NCBI GenBank assembly: GCA_050084515.1
Contig: CM114271.1
Coordinates: forward strand, 54,994,001 to 55,058,000
Source of the DNA: Blasia pusilla
Taxonomy: Eukaryota > Marchantiophyta > Marchantiopsida > Blasiales
Reading direction: 5' to 3'
DNA length: 64,000 nucleotides
This document shows, one piece after another, positions 1-13,900 of this stretch. How positions within the stretch are numbered: position 1 is the first letter of the stretch; every line of letters starts with the position of its first letter. The position numbers and the translations under genes were made by a program. Below the pieces are notes generated by a model. That model worked only from the letters and a program-made list of their open reading frames with translations, ran no database searches and was not told the DNA's origin.

Positions 1-641
1 AGCGATATGTATGCGCACAACAGTTGTCACATCTGAGTAGCCGATAGGCCGAGATCTATCGTGGATAGGGCGTAGGAGCCAGCGGACTATCTTGAATGTA
101 ACTTTGTCCCACGGTGTCGGATGAGGTTGAGGATAGGTCCATTGTGTCAGGAACGTCGTTTCTGACAACTTTCATGTTTGAGATCTTTTACAGCCGGATG
201 ACTTGTTGACCACGTCACCCGCCCCTGGTAACCTGTGTGCGCAAGTTACCAAGGGAAGGGCTATTTTTAGGGGAAGAGCCTTTTGGCTCTTCCCAACCCT
301 ATATAAGAGAGGAAGATGGCTTTCCTAAGCCATCTTTCTCATGTTGGGCCGTTGGAGCACCTCCCTTGTATGTGTGTGAGCTAGGACTAGGGTGCTAGCG
401 TCCGGATTCCTTGATAGCACAGGGTGGACGAGGCTCGATATGCCGATGTAGATTGAGGAGTGGAGTTTTAGGCCGGGTGTGCCGTTTTTACTACTCTTTA
501 TTTTTGTTGTGTGATCTCCATGTATATGTATGAGTTGATTTTTGTACATGTGTGGATCAACCCGTGTGTGGGGAAGATCGGTGTTGTGTGGTGTAGATGT
601 GACGAGAGATGTATGTTGTGTAGCGATATGTATGCGCACGA
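1..641 (+). mobile_element. LTR of a Ty3/gypsy-type element, 5' end outside window
   Basis: About 640 bp that reads as a long terminal repeat. Its first ~190 bases match the last ~190 bases of the window (63813-64000), including the core GATGTGTATGCGCACGACA followed by TTGTCAC and a shared GTCGGATGAGGTTGA block. It holds a TATA box and ends with a second copy of the core at 622-640. Directly after it lies truncated copia sequence, so this LTR (or a solo LTR) interrupts the copia element. The rest of the parent element would lie to the left. The exact LTR termini and any target-site duplication cannot be fixed from one copy. Confidence 0.65.
226..336 (+). promoter_or_regulatory. LTR core promoter: TATA box between perfect hairpins
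   Basis: A TATATAA-type box lies at 300-306 (CCCTATATAAGAG). It is flanked by two perfect 10-bp stems, each with a 4-nt loop: 271-280 pairs with 285-294 (loop TTTT) and 313-322 pairs with 327-336 (loop TCCT). A weaker GGTAAC/GTTACC stem lies just upstream (about 224-250). The downstream hairpin would fall at or just after the transcription start, so it could form in the RNA leader. That the LTR is transcribed from here is inference from the TATA box position. Confidence 0.55.
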
Positions 642-1066
642 TAATGATTGAATGCAGCAAGCTCTTTCTCCATAGCTTTAATCCATTCGACTTTACTTGG
701 AGCTTCTTCAAAACAACTCGGCTTCTATTCTTGAAGGGTAGTCACCATATATGCATGAAATGTTGCAAGGAAACCTTCATTTATGAATCTATGAACTGGA
801 TGTATAACTCTACTTGATACGAAGTTATTGTTCAGAGGTAGATGCCTCTAACACCTAACTCGAGCTCTAACTAGTGTCAACAGACTGAATACGTACTCTT
901 CCCGTCCATGTACTCACAGATTTAACTGATGAATCTAGGATCTTTCCTAATCCTGCACTAGTACTTGGGAAAGTTGAAGACAATGTCTGCTGGTTTACAG
1001 TCATATTCTCCCCCTCAATAGACGAGTTTAGAGGTGGAATAGGCTAGGATGGAGCATACCATGACT

Positions 1067-1987
1067 TTAGCTCATCAAGACAACATCCCGACTAATACTA
1101 AGCTGCCTTAAGGATGGAATGTAGGACTTATACCCCTTAGTTCCATCAGCATAGCCAATGAAGATACATCTTTCAGACTTGGGGTCTAATTTCTGACGTC
1201 TCTCAGAAGGAACATGAGCATAACAAATACAGCCAAATACTTTCAAGAAGGAAAAATCAGGTTTACTTCCTATGAAGACTTCGAATGGAGTTTTATCATG
1301 AACTCTTGCTGTTGGAGTTCGGTTGATTAAGAAGACTGCACATGCTATAGCCTTTGCCCAATACACCTTAGGCATGTTCTTCTCATTTAGCATAGCTCGT
1401 GCCGCTTCAGCAATATGTCGATTCTTCCTCTCAACCACTCCATTTTGTTGTGGAATGTAACGGCAAGTCACTTGACGTTGGATGCCATTATGACGTAAAT
1501 AGTCATCAAACTCCATTGAAAGATGCTCTCCTCCTCCATCATAACGCAATTTTAGAATATGTTCTCCAGTCTACTTCTCTACTAGAACTTTGAATGTTTG
1601 GAATATTGAGAATACCTCTGAGTTGGCTTTCAGAAAGTATATACATATATACCTAGAGAAGTCATCAATAAATGAAACAAAATACTGGCAACCATTAAAG
1701 CTATGTTGTGATGTTGTCCATACATCATTGTGGATCAACTCCAATATCCTGGATGCTCTTCTACCTTGCTTTGGAAAATAAAATCTAGCTTGTTTTCCAA
1801 ATTGGCAAGCAAGACTTACCTCTAGCGTTGCAAGACTCGCTAATTTAGCGAGTCCTATTACTATATTAGACGATGAAAGACTCTGTAATCTTTGACGATT
1901 CATATGTCCAATTCTTTTATGCCACACATTTAGATCTGTGACTTGTTGGGTGGTTTGACCATACATTGTTGTTTGAATCTCTGGCAT
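1067..1987 (-). pseudogene. copia integrase, one internal TAG stop
   Basis: The GAG-pre-integrase part reads LNVWHKRIGHMNRQRLQSL. The core holds the catalytic aspartates in LIHNDVW and RYDGGGEH and the glutamate in NGVVERKNRH, followed by FGCICYAHVP and KLDPKSERCIFIGYA, all standard copia integrase blocks. Two open stretches, 1571-1987 and below about 1570, are in the same frame and are separated by a single TAG at 1571-1573 (after KVLVEK), which looks like a mutated CAG. All three DDE residues are present, so the domain is young enough to recognise but not translatable as one protein. Confidence 0.85.
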
Positions 1988-2284
1988 AGAAACATTTTAT
2001 TTGAATATTCTTCTAGATCTAGTTTCTTTGGCTATCGTAGTCTGGTCATCCATTGTTTCAGTGAAACAACCATCTGCGTTAAACTTCACTTGATAACCCT
2101 GTTCTACTATCTGTCTTACAGAGATCAAGTTTCTTGCAATGTAGGAACATAGAGAATATTTCCAAGAGTACAAAGACCATCTGATGCTTTATGAATGTTG
2201 TTGTTCTTGGTATTGCTCTTGGTATTCTTGCTCCACATAGTTTTATTGCTGTAAGGCTCATGTTCTCATATATGCCTTCTTCTT

Positions 2285-2914
2285 GAAGCAAAAATTTGCA
2301 TAATGACCCTTTATCCCACAGTAATTGCAAGATCTAGGGACCCTCTACTGTTGACCTCGACCCCAACGATTTCCACCATCACCACCTTGTGATTGTGTCT
2401 GGTACTGGTTCGTAGTTGATTGAGTGATGTTATATTGAGTGCCTCTTCCTCCATATGCTTGATATCCACCACAACCACGGAAGCTTTTGCCACGACCCCT
2501 GCCTCTGTTTGATCCATAACCTGCAAATAGCGCACTCTCTTGCAGACTAGATGAGCTACTGCTGCCTACTAGACGCATCTCTTCACTGATTAACAGAGGG
2601 AGTAACTCTTGAAAGGTTGGATACTTCTCTCTCACAGAGATAGAGGTCTCAGAGGACTTGTAATCCTTTGGAAGGCCTTGAAGAGTGAACAAAATCAGAT
2701 CAACACCTTCTACTTTCATTCCAATGCTATTCAATTGATCAACAATATGTCTCATATTCAAAATATAATCATTGATGCTTTGCGATCTTTTCTTCACTTC
2801 ATTCAATTGTTGTTTCAATCGAAGCTTTCTGGCCTTTGTAAATATCTCGAACAACTTTTCCAATGCATCCCAAGTCTCCTTCGGAGAATCAACATCTTGA
2901 ATGTGACCTATCAT
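2285..2914 (-). pseudogene. copia gag polyprotein fragment with CCHC zinc knuckle
   Basis: Reads as a UBN2/gag-type capsid: ETWDALEKLFE near the start, then LRLKQQLNEVKK, SINDYILNMRHIVDQL and LQGLPKDYKS, all typical of plant copia gag. A Gly/Arg-rich (RGRGRGKSFRG) and Gln/Thr-rich tail follows. The zinc knuckle CNYCGIKGHYANFC (C-x2-C-x4-H-x4-C) lies at 2288-2329 in another frame, so a frameshift near 2340 separates capsid from nucleocapsid. The N-terminus of gag upstream of 2914 is missing or too diverged to see; AT-rich sequence begins there. It would package element RNA if intact; this copy is broken. Confidence 0.8.
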
Positions 2915-2939
2915 TGGCGAATTGATCGTTTATAATATT

Positions 2940-4600
2940 TTTTTGAATAAAATTTCATATTCTGATAATGAAAATTGATTATTTTTTCAAAAAAATTACA
3001 CATATATACATAACAAACTTAAGACGTGTAAGGAAAGAGGATATCAATAGGTCCCATATGCATTCTTAGTTCAAGCTTAAGATCATCTACATTATTATTG
3101 TAGAATCCCATCTTAAGTTTTGAATAGTTTTCCTTTTGAATAGCTCAATATTGATTTAAGAGGTGAAATCATTGAGCTCCATATTTTAAATCCCACGCAT
3201 GACACATACATTGACTAGTGAACCCAAATTGGGTGCTCTTTAAAGGATCACACACATGAATTTTAAAACATTTAGTTTCTTAAAATACCAAATCACCTAG
3301 GTGACTTCGAATGGAAAATTTCTATAAAGGGGGGCATGAATAGACTTATAAAAATAATGTAAGGAAATCAGGGTATCTCCACTTTGCTATGCAAATGAAG
3401 GCGAGCCCTCAATCATTTTCTTTGAAAGGGGAAAATGCCTCCCACCACACACTTTACTAGTAAGGTGCCTATGTAATGCATGATCCCTCTTTTAAGGATT
3501 CCAAGTCATTTGGCCCACACTAAAATGGATCACAAAGTAAAAATGAAAATTTCAATGGACACATGTGAGAGCCAGGGCGAATACCTAGAAAGAGCAATCC
3601 TCATGTTTGTATATAGATGTCGCTATATATGCTATTGTTTCGTTATGTGTTCTCTTGAAACATGACAAAAAGACTCCTTTTTGTCATGTATAGGAATTGA
3701 AATCAATTTTGTAAAATTGATTATAATTCCTATAGGCAATATAAGTAAGAGAAGGTCAAATGCCCAAAGAAGTGAACAAGAAGGGAGGACTATTGAATGA
3801 AAACCATCCAAATTAATGCATGACACTTCTAGTTTGACTATCTAAGAGCAAATCACTACTTGCTTTGGTGGTGATTATCCCTATATTTTGACATATATCC
3901 TCCACGTAGTTATTACCATACACCTCGTAGGCCGTGGACATACCTTAATAGCATCTCCATTGTAGATACATGAGATTACAAAATTTCTTGCCAAAAACTT
4001 ATAACCTCCTCCCCCAAATGTATGTTTTCTCCACCTAACATCTATATTTAAATTTCCTTAACAAGATGGCACCTCAAGAATCCTACAACATGGTTTGGAG
4101 GGAGTGCCTTGGCATTCCAATTCCTAGGAGTGCTTTGGGAATAGCTCTAGTGCATCTACCAAATCTAAGAAATGAACCATTTTCACTTACTCGACCTTCA
4201 TATTTTATATGCCATGGTATTAATGAGGCGCCTATCCTCATTGATGATTTGCTGGAAAAAAAATTGGAATTTACGTGTAACATCATTATTCTTTGGACTC
4301 TTTTTTTAAAAAGTGCAAAGGGAAAATTCTCCAATACATAGAACACGCTGCCGATGTAGCAAGTATCATCACAAATCGAACCAGGACTTGGCGAACGCTT
4401 AGTCAATACTGACGCACGCGCCGGCGCACGCCGGAAGTGTTCAGGCGAGGCGCAGATATAAATCTGTGAGTGTGGCAGCATGGCTGCGACGGCGCCCATC
4501 TGGAGAGGCCGAGAATCGCGTCGGCGCAAATCTAAGTGGTCACAAGTTGTGCCGGCGCGGAGGTAATCCACCGTGGCTGTGTTACCTGTGCATGCCATAA
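2940..4600. other. AT-rich intergenic stretch, no gene recognised
   Basis: Between the copia element and the Listerin leader I see only short open frames. One (4066-4341, +, 91 codons) starts MAPQESYNMVWREC and resembles nothing I know. No repeat structure or RNA gene stands out. About 4380-4600 is more GC-rich and probably belongs to the promoter region of the next gene. Confidence 0.5.
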
Positions 4601-4995
4601 GGACGACGATTTAATTTCGAAAAACAAGCAGAGTGGAGGAATGGATTCTTCTTTTCCAGGGTTTTAGGCCCCTGACCATTGGAAGCCCACTAATGGATTC
4701 TCTTCAACCGTCGATCAATTGCGGCCGCTTGAATGCAGATTACTATGTTCCTTGTGAAGGTCATCGCACCCCGTTTATGCTCTTCGAGTCCAGTTTGTAA
4801 GTCCCTCGATGCGTTTTCGTCCACTGCCCCCTTTCCCGTTTTGGTTCGTGATGGCCTTTTCTCTCCGATCCGGGGCCGGCCCTGTATGTTGTGCTTAATT
4901 TGACGGAGTGAGGAGGAGCAGCGGCTGAGATCAGGAAGCTGGAATACTAGCGTCTCCGTGCAGGGAAATTGGCGAGTTGCTAGTGGATAAATTCG

Positions 4996-7900
4996 ATGGG
5001 GAAGAATAAAGGAGATGCCAATCGCAGTAAGGCACGGCCTTCCAGTAGCAGGTGCGTAGAATTCAGAACGAAAGAAGGATTTTTTTTTTTCTCTATGGCA
5101 ACATTGGTCGAAGATTGAAACGTACTGTCTTCGATTTCTGCCAAAGCTGCAATTTGGTACTTTTTTTGTGAGCGAATATAAGAGAGAGATGCCTATCGCA
5201 GAGAATTGGTAGTGAAATCTGACGCAACATTTGTACTTTATGAGGAGATCAAAATCACGGCACGCTGTCAAGAATTTAGGTTTCATTGAACTGGTTACGT
5301 TCATTTTCCTGAGCTCAGTTTCGTCTCGATGCTTGTCACTGAGCTTGGTTGAGATCTTGGAATGAAAAATTTGCGGTCTTAAAATTAAATTCTTTGCATA
5401 CTATGTATTAAGACTTTACTCATGTTTATGTTGTTCGCCTAAAAGTTGAAATCATCTCAGATTTGAGTAGAATGTGCCACGACGAAGAAGAGTAAATGGT
5501 TTGTTCACTCATTTTTAGGTGATGGAAACCGAGACAGTTGACAGGGTGAAAATTCCTATTCGTGTCGTACTTTTTTGTTGCAGTGTGAAGTTGTAATTTT
5601 CATTTGTAAAAACGTGTAACCAAATGATGGTGTCAGTTTTAATCTATTACATCCGGAGGGTAGATATTTCCTTAGCCTTTAGTGTTGAGTATGGCACCCC
5701 CCATAAGTTCTTGTTTCCATTTGGATTTATGTGCGTGCAGCTTAGCAGCATCTCTCCTACAGACATCGGCTGGATCTGCCGTTGGTTTTGGGGGATACGT
5801 TGGCAGTGCTCGCATTGAAACAAGTTCCTCTGCTGATGGGGAACTCTTGATGGTAAAACGTCTTAGTGTTTGTGTGCGTTAGTCTGGACTTTTTGAAAGA
5901 ATGCATTTAAGAGTGCATTGATGATGCATCTAGGATATCACTGTGTTATCCTAAGAATTGCTACCAGTTAGGGTGGGCTAAAATGTACAGCTTGCTCAAA
6001 GATCTCAGTGAGCTTTGTGGTAAGGTTTCAGGCTGAGTTTTACCAATTGTTGCAGGATAAATTCTTCGACTTACTGGTTGTGACATTACCTTGGCATGTC
6101 ACAGGATGTTGACGGAGAAGCGGCATTGCATCTAAGAAGACTCTCAAAGAAGGATTCAACCACTAAGGTCCGTACCAACCATGCAGTTTGTTGAAATTCT
6201 GAATCTGGCTGATGAGGTGGACAACTCATCTAAGCCAACCTCTGCAGAGAGGAAGATGTTCCTTAGAAAGATTCTAATATAGAACTTCAAGGAGTGGTGG
6301 AAATGCAATTCAAAATCCTTTATGGTGATGTAAATGACATTACTTTGTTGGGGTGATGTTGCCGTGCAGTTGAAAGCCTTGACAGCGTTAATTGCACTCT
6401 TTAAGGAGCGTCCCTCAGCTGAACTTTCGGCACTCATGCCCTCCTGGGTATGATTCTCCTTCCTATAGAAACTTGATAAGTGGGTGCTTATGCTTCAGTT
6501 AATGAGCCCCAATGGCTTTAGTGAAGCTACACTCTGAGTGTTTGAAGTGACTGCAAACTGTGAGAGTGTAAAGCGATCTTCATTTTTTAAAGTGCTCTTC
6601 AAAGTGTGAGATCCCTTCTTAATGAGGTATTATAATACTTGGAGAGATCTGAAGGGCTTGTCTGTGTCTGGTGCACACGTGGGCATGTTTTGCTGTGAAT
6701 CCTTACAGGTATTCGAATATAAGCGACTTGTGCAAGATGGTAGTAGGCAGGTCAGGGAAAGCACTCATATCGCCATGACTAGCCTCGTGACTTCAATTGG
6801 GTATGTGCTGACATCCTGCTTTGGTTTTGGTGCTGATGAACTTTCCTAGACTACCCATGCTTTTAGGAAATATGTTGAAGTGTATATAGGAAGGTGTTCA
6901 TATTTTAGCAAGATGTGTGGTTATAAATGACATGGCCCGAACACGAAAGGATGAAGTACTATACTTTGTGTGCAGTCGAGGGCTTGCTCCACATTTGCGA
7001 TCCTTGATGGGGGCCTGGTGGGTTGCACAGTTTGATCCGTCTCGTGAAGTATTAGAAGCGGCACAAACCTCATTCCAGGTGCATTTCCCACCTTCCCATA
7101 TCTTGACTACTCTAAGTCATTAAATAAGCACAGACCTGGTTTTTGGTGCATTCACTTGCTTTTGGAGACCACAGGGTATGATGTTTTCCCCCCTTGGTCC
7201 TTACAACTGATGTGAAATCTGTTGATAGATCAGCCTTCGTGAGGAAATTTTCACTGGCTCTGTCATAATTGATCCTTCTCAAATGAGATCGGGCTTACGA
7301 GTCCTTATTCCATTCGATGTGAAGTTTGTCAACTTTGGTGTGACCCACTGTGATAACCTTTTTGGTCATTTTCTGCAGGTAGCTTTTCCAGGGCAGAAGA
7401 AGCGGTTGGAAGTCCTCATTTTTTCTGCAAATGAAATATTTACTGACCTGGATGAAAATTTGAAGCTGACTCCGCAAATGATCTCTGATAAGGCAACATC
7501 AATTGAAGAATCAACTGAGAAACATGAACGTGTAAGTTCAGAGAAAGCTTGGTTGTTCTAAGAGCACAATGGTTGCTGGGCAGTGATTGCTCACCCAGTT
7601 TCTTCTGGAATGTGATATCCAATGTGTAATTACCTGGATTGATTTGTTTCTCCATTCTGTCCTGTGATTTTTTTCATATGGGAAGTGACTCGTAGAATGT
7701 TGATTTCTAGGTTGCTTTTATTCAATCATAGTTATGGGGTTCTCATTGAGTAAATTTTTATTTGTGTGAAGTCCAGCCTCACAGGCAGGGACTTATAGAA
7801 TTTTGGGGTACTCCATCTCCTGCTAGACAGTACTCATGAGTCCAGAGTTTTGAGCCTGCACAAATTGTGAAGTTATTTATGGTCTTTTGAACTACAACAC

Positions 7901-10900
7901 AAAAATGTTTGACTTTAGCTTTGATGAGAAAGGACTAATTGCTTTTGTTTTACAGGTTGTATCTTCTTCCCTGCTTGCATTGGCAGCCATTATTGACATC
8001 CTTGTTGGGCCATCAAAGACTGGATCAGCGACTTCAAACAGTTCTGTTGATGCAGAAGTTGCAGCAAAGACAAGGATATTAGTGAAAGAAGCAGCAACAA
8101 AGTTATGTCGGAACCATAAATTATTGCGCGAATATGTAAAATCAAAGAGTTCTCGTATTCGGTCAGCTGTATATCAGTCTCTAAGGGCTTTCATTCAGCA
8201 TATGCCGCAAGTCTTTAGAGATGAAGATATGGATTTAGTGTCCGGTTCCATTCTTGGAACCTTCTCCGAGAAGGATACTGCTTGCCATCAACCCATGTGG
8301 GATATGGTGCTTCTATTTGCCCAAGGCTTTCCACAAGCATGGGGTGCAGCTGCTATCAGGAAGACAGCATTACCAAGACTTTTTTCGTTCTTGAGGAATG
8401 GATGCTACAGATCACAGCAAATCTCTTATCCTTTACTATTACCCCTTCTCTCACTAATCCCTCCAGAGTATGTAACTCCTGGACAGTCTTTCCTGATGGA
8501 GTTTTTTAAGAGTCTGTGGCAAGGGCGCGGTATTTCCCAGCTGGGATCAATGGATCGTCAGGCTCTTTTAAAAGCTGTACAAGAAGATCTTATCTGGGCT
8601 CTGAAAAATGCAAAAAGGTGTGGGCTCCTCCTTAAGGTTGCTGTAGTTTATAGATTACGAGTTAATTTTTTTTTTAATTCCTGTTACATGACATGTCAAC
8701 CTGTGCAATATTTGAAGAATCTTTTGGATGGTTCTGCCTACTTCCTTGTGATGATGGTTGAGCTGCATCATACAAACTGTTGAACTTGTACAGTTTGTTG
8801 AATGTTTTCTTCAGGTACTGTGGTGCTGATGGCTCCAATGTGGTTGAGTTGCAAAATGCGCTTATTGATGGTGTTCTCCTTAGAATTCTGTGGTGTGATT
8901 ACGTTGGAGCTTACACTAGCCAGTCAATACCCTTGGCTGCATTCGTGATGACAAGTGGTCAAGAAACTAACAGCTGTGAAATGAGCTTGCCAGCCATCTC
9001 GTCCGAGTTTATGCAAGAGCTTGGATCTTGCATTGTGGATATTGTACAAATATTATCAGGATACGATAATAACTTATTGAGAGGTTTTTGGGTCGAGTTT
9101 CAGAATATCTGCCAAATTATAGTGCAGGAGGCTGGAAGTCGTTGGCAGTCTGCGCAGCAAGAAGACAGCCGCATCTTTTGCATCACAGAATTCTTTGTGC
9201 TTCTTGGAGTCAAGACCTTGAAGGGCGAGAAAAGGGAGGATTGGTCTTTGAAATGTGCTGTCAGACCTTTTGTTACAAAGTCTTTCCCAACGATCAAGGC
9301 AATGGTAAAGTCAGTGTTTTGAAGTGTCATCATCTAGTCTGTTGAGCTAAAGTTTATAGATAGCAAATTGACTCTGGAAGGAATTGATCTTCTTACAAGT
9401 CAGGTTGCAGATTTTGCTCTCGCTTCAGTCCATTCACCATGTTGATTTGTGGGTTTTTGGGTTACCATCCCACTTCTACTGCAGCTGGGCTACAGAGTCA
9501 CTTGACTAGGAAGTACCTTGACTTGTTTCCTTGAAGTTAGGCTGTTGAAAGGATAGATCATCATTGTGCTTTGCAATTTTTATAAGTTTCACACTTCTGG
9601 TGTTTTGACATTGAGTTCCACTAATGTTTTCTCAGTTGTGGTTGGAGTTCCAGCATCCTGTTGAATGACAATGAAGGATTTGTGTCATATTCTGCAGGGA
9701 CATCCTGAATCTATCCGATTGGTTGCAAATCTTACATCTGTATATGGTCCTACTGCATTTTTGGAGCTGAGCATGTCCACTGATAAGAGTAGTACCAATC
9801 AAAATGATCAAGTCCTATCTCAGCAGGACTTAGATGACCATGGCCACACGCTAAACTATTTTAAGGAAGATTTGGTACCGTGGTGCCTTCTTGATGGCAA
9901 GGATGAGTTGAATGGTCCTAAGGCAGAGCTGATTTTGGCATTTATGGAAAGCCCCGGATTCCAAGGAGAGTGGGAGTTCGTTATTGGTCATGTCACAGGT
10001 TGGTTAGATACAATGAGACATAGTGTAGATTTACAGCAGGTTGGTGTTCTTGCAACTTTACTGGAGAAGGTGAGAGATTCATTAAAGAACAAGGAAATAG
10101 CATGTGAAAGGAAGGAGATTAGTGTTGATGTGTGGACATCTCCAAGAGTGGACAAAGCAGCAATTACAGTGGCTTCCAGTATTCACCTGGGCAACTTTGC
10201 ATGCTTTCGACTTTTGAGGTATGAGACTTCCGGTGAACTTTTCCAGTATCAATGAGATTTTAAAACAAGAAACTGTTTTTAAGTTTCTTTTGATCAAAAG
10301 CTGGGATCTTTTCTTTTGTAGAAATGGTTGGAAAATTGTATTTCATGGGTTAAGTTGATCTCATGAAGGAGTGGTATTGGCTCTTCAGGAGTGTGCTTGG
10401 TGGATCGAGTTCCGAACAGAGCATTATGCCACTTGTTTCAGATAAAGCTGCAGTGCAGATCTTTGAAATACTTTTGAAGAGGATACTCACTGTACTTTCC
10501 GCATCGACCATGAACTGGATCAAATCTATACCGGTCTTAATTCATGGCTCTAGAGATAGTGATATGGAACAAATACCAGTGAATGAAGAAATCAATATAG
10601 GAATTTTGGATTTTGCTAAGTCTGCAATTGAAATAGTTAAGGTTTGTCTTCCCTCACTTCTGCGTTTAGATAGAGACTTCACAGTGGGTGGGAAGCTGTT
10701 AGCAGCCATATTTTGTCTAAATTGGGCATGTCCTGTATCAGAGAAGATTCTGCTAGATGAAGAGAACGATTTGATCGAAGAGTATGATTCTGTGGACAGT
10801 GATGATGATACAACACTTGGGAAAAATGACACTTCCGTTGGTATATTGACTGAGTTGAGTGTAAGCACGGATCTGAATGGTGGAACTGAAGCTGTTGAGG

Positions 10901-13900
10901 TTGAGCCGTCAATTGTGGTAGAACAAGGGTGGAGGTCACTCAGAGAATCGCTTGATTCAGTTCTCCAGGAAATATCACCTTCATTCTGTAAAAGCTTTAG
11001 TGCTTTAACAAAATTCCGACTTCGTCAAGTCTTGATAGAATGTTTGCGAAAAGCAGTCCTGGATGAGGACTTCGAAACAACACAACGAATGGCAAGCAGA
11101 TGTGTTGCTTGGGTACAAGAATTAGTGGACTACACATGTGCGGGTCCCGATGAAGTTTCAGAGGCAGTGGACTCACTGCTTGCATGTGGTGATTCCTGGC
11201 CGCGGTGGGTGACAGTGCCTTCACCCGTGCAGATGGAGAAGGGAGAAAATCTGCCAATTATCAAGGCGAAGGGACAGTACAGTGAAGTCCAGGTTGGTGT
11301 TACCTCAACTCCAATACTTGCTAATGGTGTGCACCTTTGGGTTAATTCAGAGACTGACTCAATATAATTCTAGACAATTTTCATGATGTTACCTGTCCAG
11401 TATTAATTTGCGTCCAAAGTTCTGTGAATGATTGTCTGTTCAAACTCACAGAGGAAGGCTTGGAAGAGAGCAAGAGTCTGCTTTATATAGTTCAATCTCT
11501 CAGTTCTGCAGTTTTACTGTGAACTCTATGCAGGGGTTTCTGGCCCCACCAAGCAAACCATTTGTGAATGGAGCTGATTATACTAATTTTCATGCCATGC
11601 AGATGCAAAGACATGATCGATTTGCTGGTTTTGCTGATGTGCTCTGCAAAACTCTGGGTCAGCGAGAAATTTTCTTGGGCTCTGATTTATTGACAGGCAA
11701 GGAGGCTTACATCGGAGAGGGAAGTCTAGAGACTTCATCTCAAGTAAATTCTGGAACAAATGATCGGATGTGTCGAACATGGCTTGCGGTAGAGCTACTC
11801 TGCACCTGGGAATGGTGTGGAGGAAGTGCGTTGCTCTCTGTGCTGCCTTTCTTATATTCCTGTTCGGGCTCAGACAAATTAAGCAATGAATACTACCTTC
11901 TTTGGAACACAATTCAGACTCTCTTTCTGGGTGCCTCAAATAGCTGTGATCCTACCAGTCAGGCCATGGCAGTGGTATCAGCAGCTTTGGAAGAGGATAT
12001 TAAGAGCATGAAGGAACCTTTCTTACGAGCTTTGTTGGTGTTACTGGAGGGGCTTCTAGGAAAAGAAGATGGGTGGGGCAGGACTGATGCAGTGGATCTC
12101 TTTGGCAAGTGTGTCACAAAAAATGAATCAGGAAATTTTGTCTCTCCAGTTTGTGACCTCCACATTCTGCCCCATGTATTGTCAGCGCTGATGCCTACTC
12201 TTCGCAAAAGGGATTTAGACTATGCAAGTGCCAACCCTGACAAAGAATGGCAAGCACTTCTACAATGTGCTGTTTCAGACTGGTTGCAACGGGCTCTGAC
12301 TGGGCCACCTCTTGTTGCTTGTGAAGGTGGCCTTGAAAGTGCAGGTATGTGTTTTATTGAAGTAATCTAGGCACCCTTTTCTTCAAATATTTAATAGAGG
12401 TTAAATGGAAAGTGAGCCCAGAGTCAACATGCTGAACTGAAGCCAATTACATTTTCAAAAATATAAATCTATAAAAGTTGGATTTGCAAGTTGATTCTCT
12501 TACACCTCTGCATGTAGTGATCACCAACTGCTAGAAATTCATTCCGGTCAATTGATAGTTTTGCTTTGTGGATTGATTGACTGCCAGGGACTCAGTGGAT
12601 CCAAGTAGTGGTGGCATGCTTCCCTCTGAACTCTGCTGGGGGTGCGGCCACGATGGCATCAGCTTCCTCAATGCAGGTGTCTCTGCAAGAAAAAGAATTG
12701 CTGCTAGCACTCTTACGCAAGCAATTTTCCCGTGAAGCTATTGCTGCTGTAGTGGGTTTTGCAGCAGCTCGCCGTCACTCCCCAGAGGAAGTAATAACTG
12801 ATGTGAAAAGTAGACTTCTGATTGAAGTAACACTGGCAAAGCTTGTAGCTGTTGCAATTGCTTACTGCTGGTTGGATTTCGGTGTTGAAGAGTGGGAATT
12901 TATTCTCAGCAGGTTGAGGACTTGGCTGGAAGAAGCTGTTGTTGGGGCCGAAGAGTTTACAGAGGCTGTTGTAGATGTGGTAAAGGATTTTCCACATTCT
13001 GTTGAGGTCTTAGAACCTGGCCCTATGGTGGAAGAGCTGGGGCATGTTGTGAATGAAAAGGGAATTAATTCAGTAGAACTCTCTACTGCAGCTGTCTCTG
13101 TATTTTCCCTTTTGAGGGGCCTATATTGTCTAGACGGTGCAGAGTCAACTGATGCCATTACGAACATGCAAGCAGCCAATTGGAAGACATTGGAGATGAG
13201 GGCTATGGAGGAAATCCTAAGATTTCTTTTAGCTCTTGGCTTAGCAGAATCTGCTGTAGTTAATTCATGTGTTGGAGAGAGGGCTGGCGGTGTGATAGCA
13301 TCAAGACGGAATTCGCAGGTTCAATTGTGGGACAATGTGGCAGATGTTGCTCTTAGTGCTTCCTGCCAGGCTCGAGAAGCAGCAATTCGGTCTGTGGACC
13401 TATGGGGAGTTGGAAATGGCGCCATCAGTGCACTATATGCGTTCTTATTCTCTCTGCAGCCAACCATGTCATTACAATGTGCTGCGTACAATTTTCTTTC
13501 GACAGGTCAAATCCTAGACATGGCAGTCACATGTGGAATCACAAGTGCTAGGGAGGGTGAAAGCAAGGATGAAGAAGGTGGTGGAGAGGACTCTCAGGAG
13601 GCCTTGCCTGTAGTAGTAGCACAGATTCGTCCTGAGCTCATCAGTGTCCTAGAAACAAGTCCCTCTGTTATCCTGCACAGTCCCCTCACATCATCTTTAA
13701 GGGTACTTCACGATATCCCACTCATCTACTTGTGTATTCAGTTCTCTTGGTGAATCTTCGTTTCCTAAAGGCATGTTTCTAGTCCAGCCATAACAATCTG
13801 AGCTCATGGGTCGTTTAAGTAGAACTGAGCTTGCTTATGAAATATGATCCACTAGAACCCTAGCCTTTGAAGGCACTCTGAGAAATGAGAAACCCAAGTT

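Larger units (their letters stand above)
642..2935 (-). mobile_element. Ty1/copia retrotransposon, truncated in the reverse transcriptase
   Basis: A minus-strand copia element in the order gag, zinc knuckle, GAG-pre-integrase, integrase, then only the first residues of reverse transcriptase. The linker near 1010 carries the GGGGGAG stretch common around copia pol. The RT start (EWIKAMEKELAAF, about 650-700) is recognisable. The element is then cut off at about 641 by the gypsy-type LTR. No RNase H and no LTR of its own can be seen. The gene order INT before RT identifies copia rather than gypsy. Confidence 0.85.

Noticed and set aside
4690-5304. 204-codon minus-strand frame
   Set aside because: Lies over the leader, first exon and first intron of Listerin; no recognisable protein.
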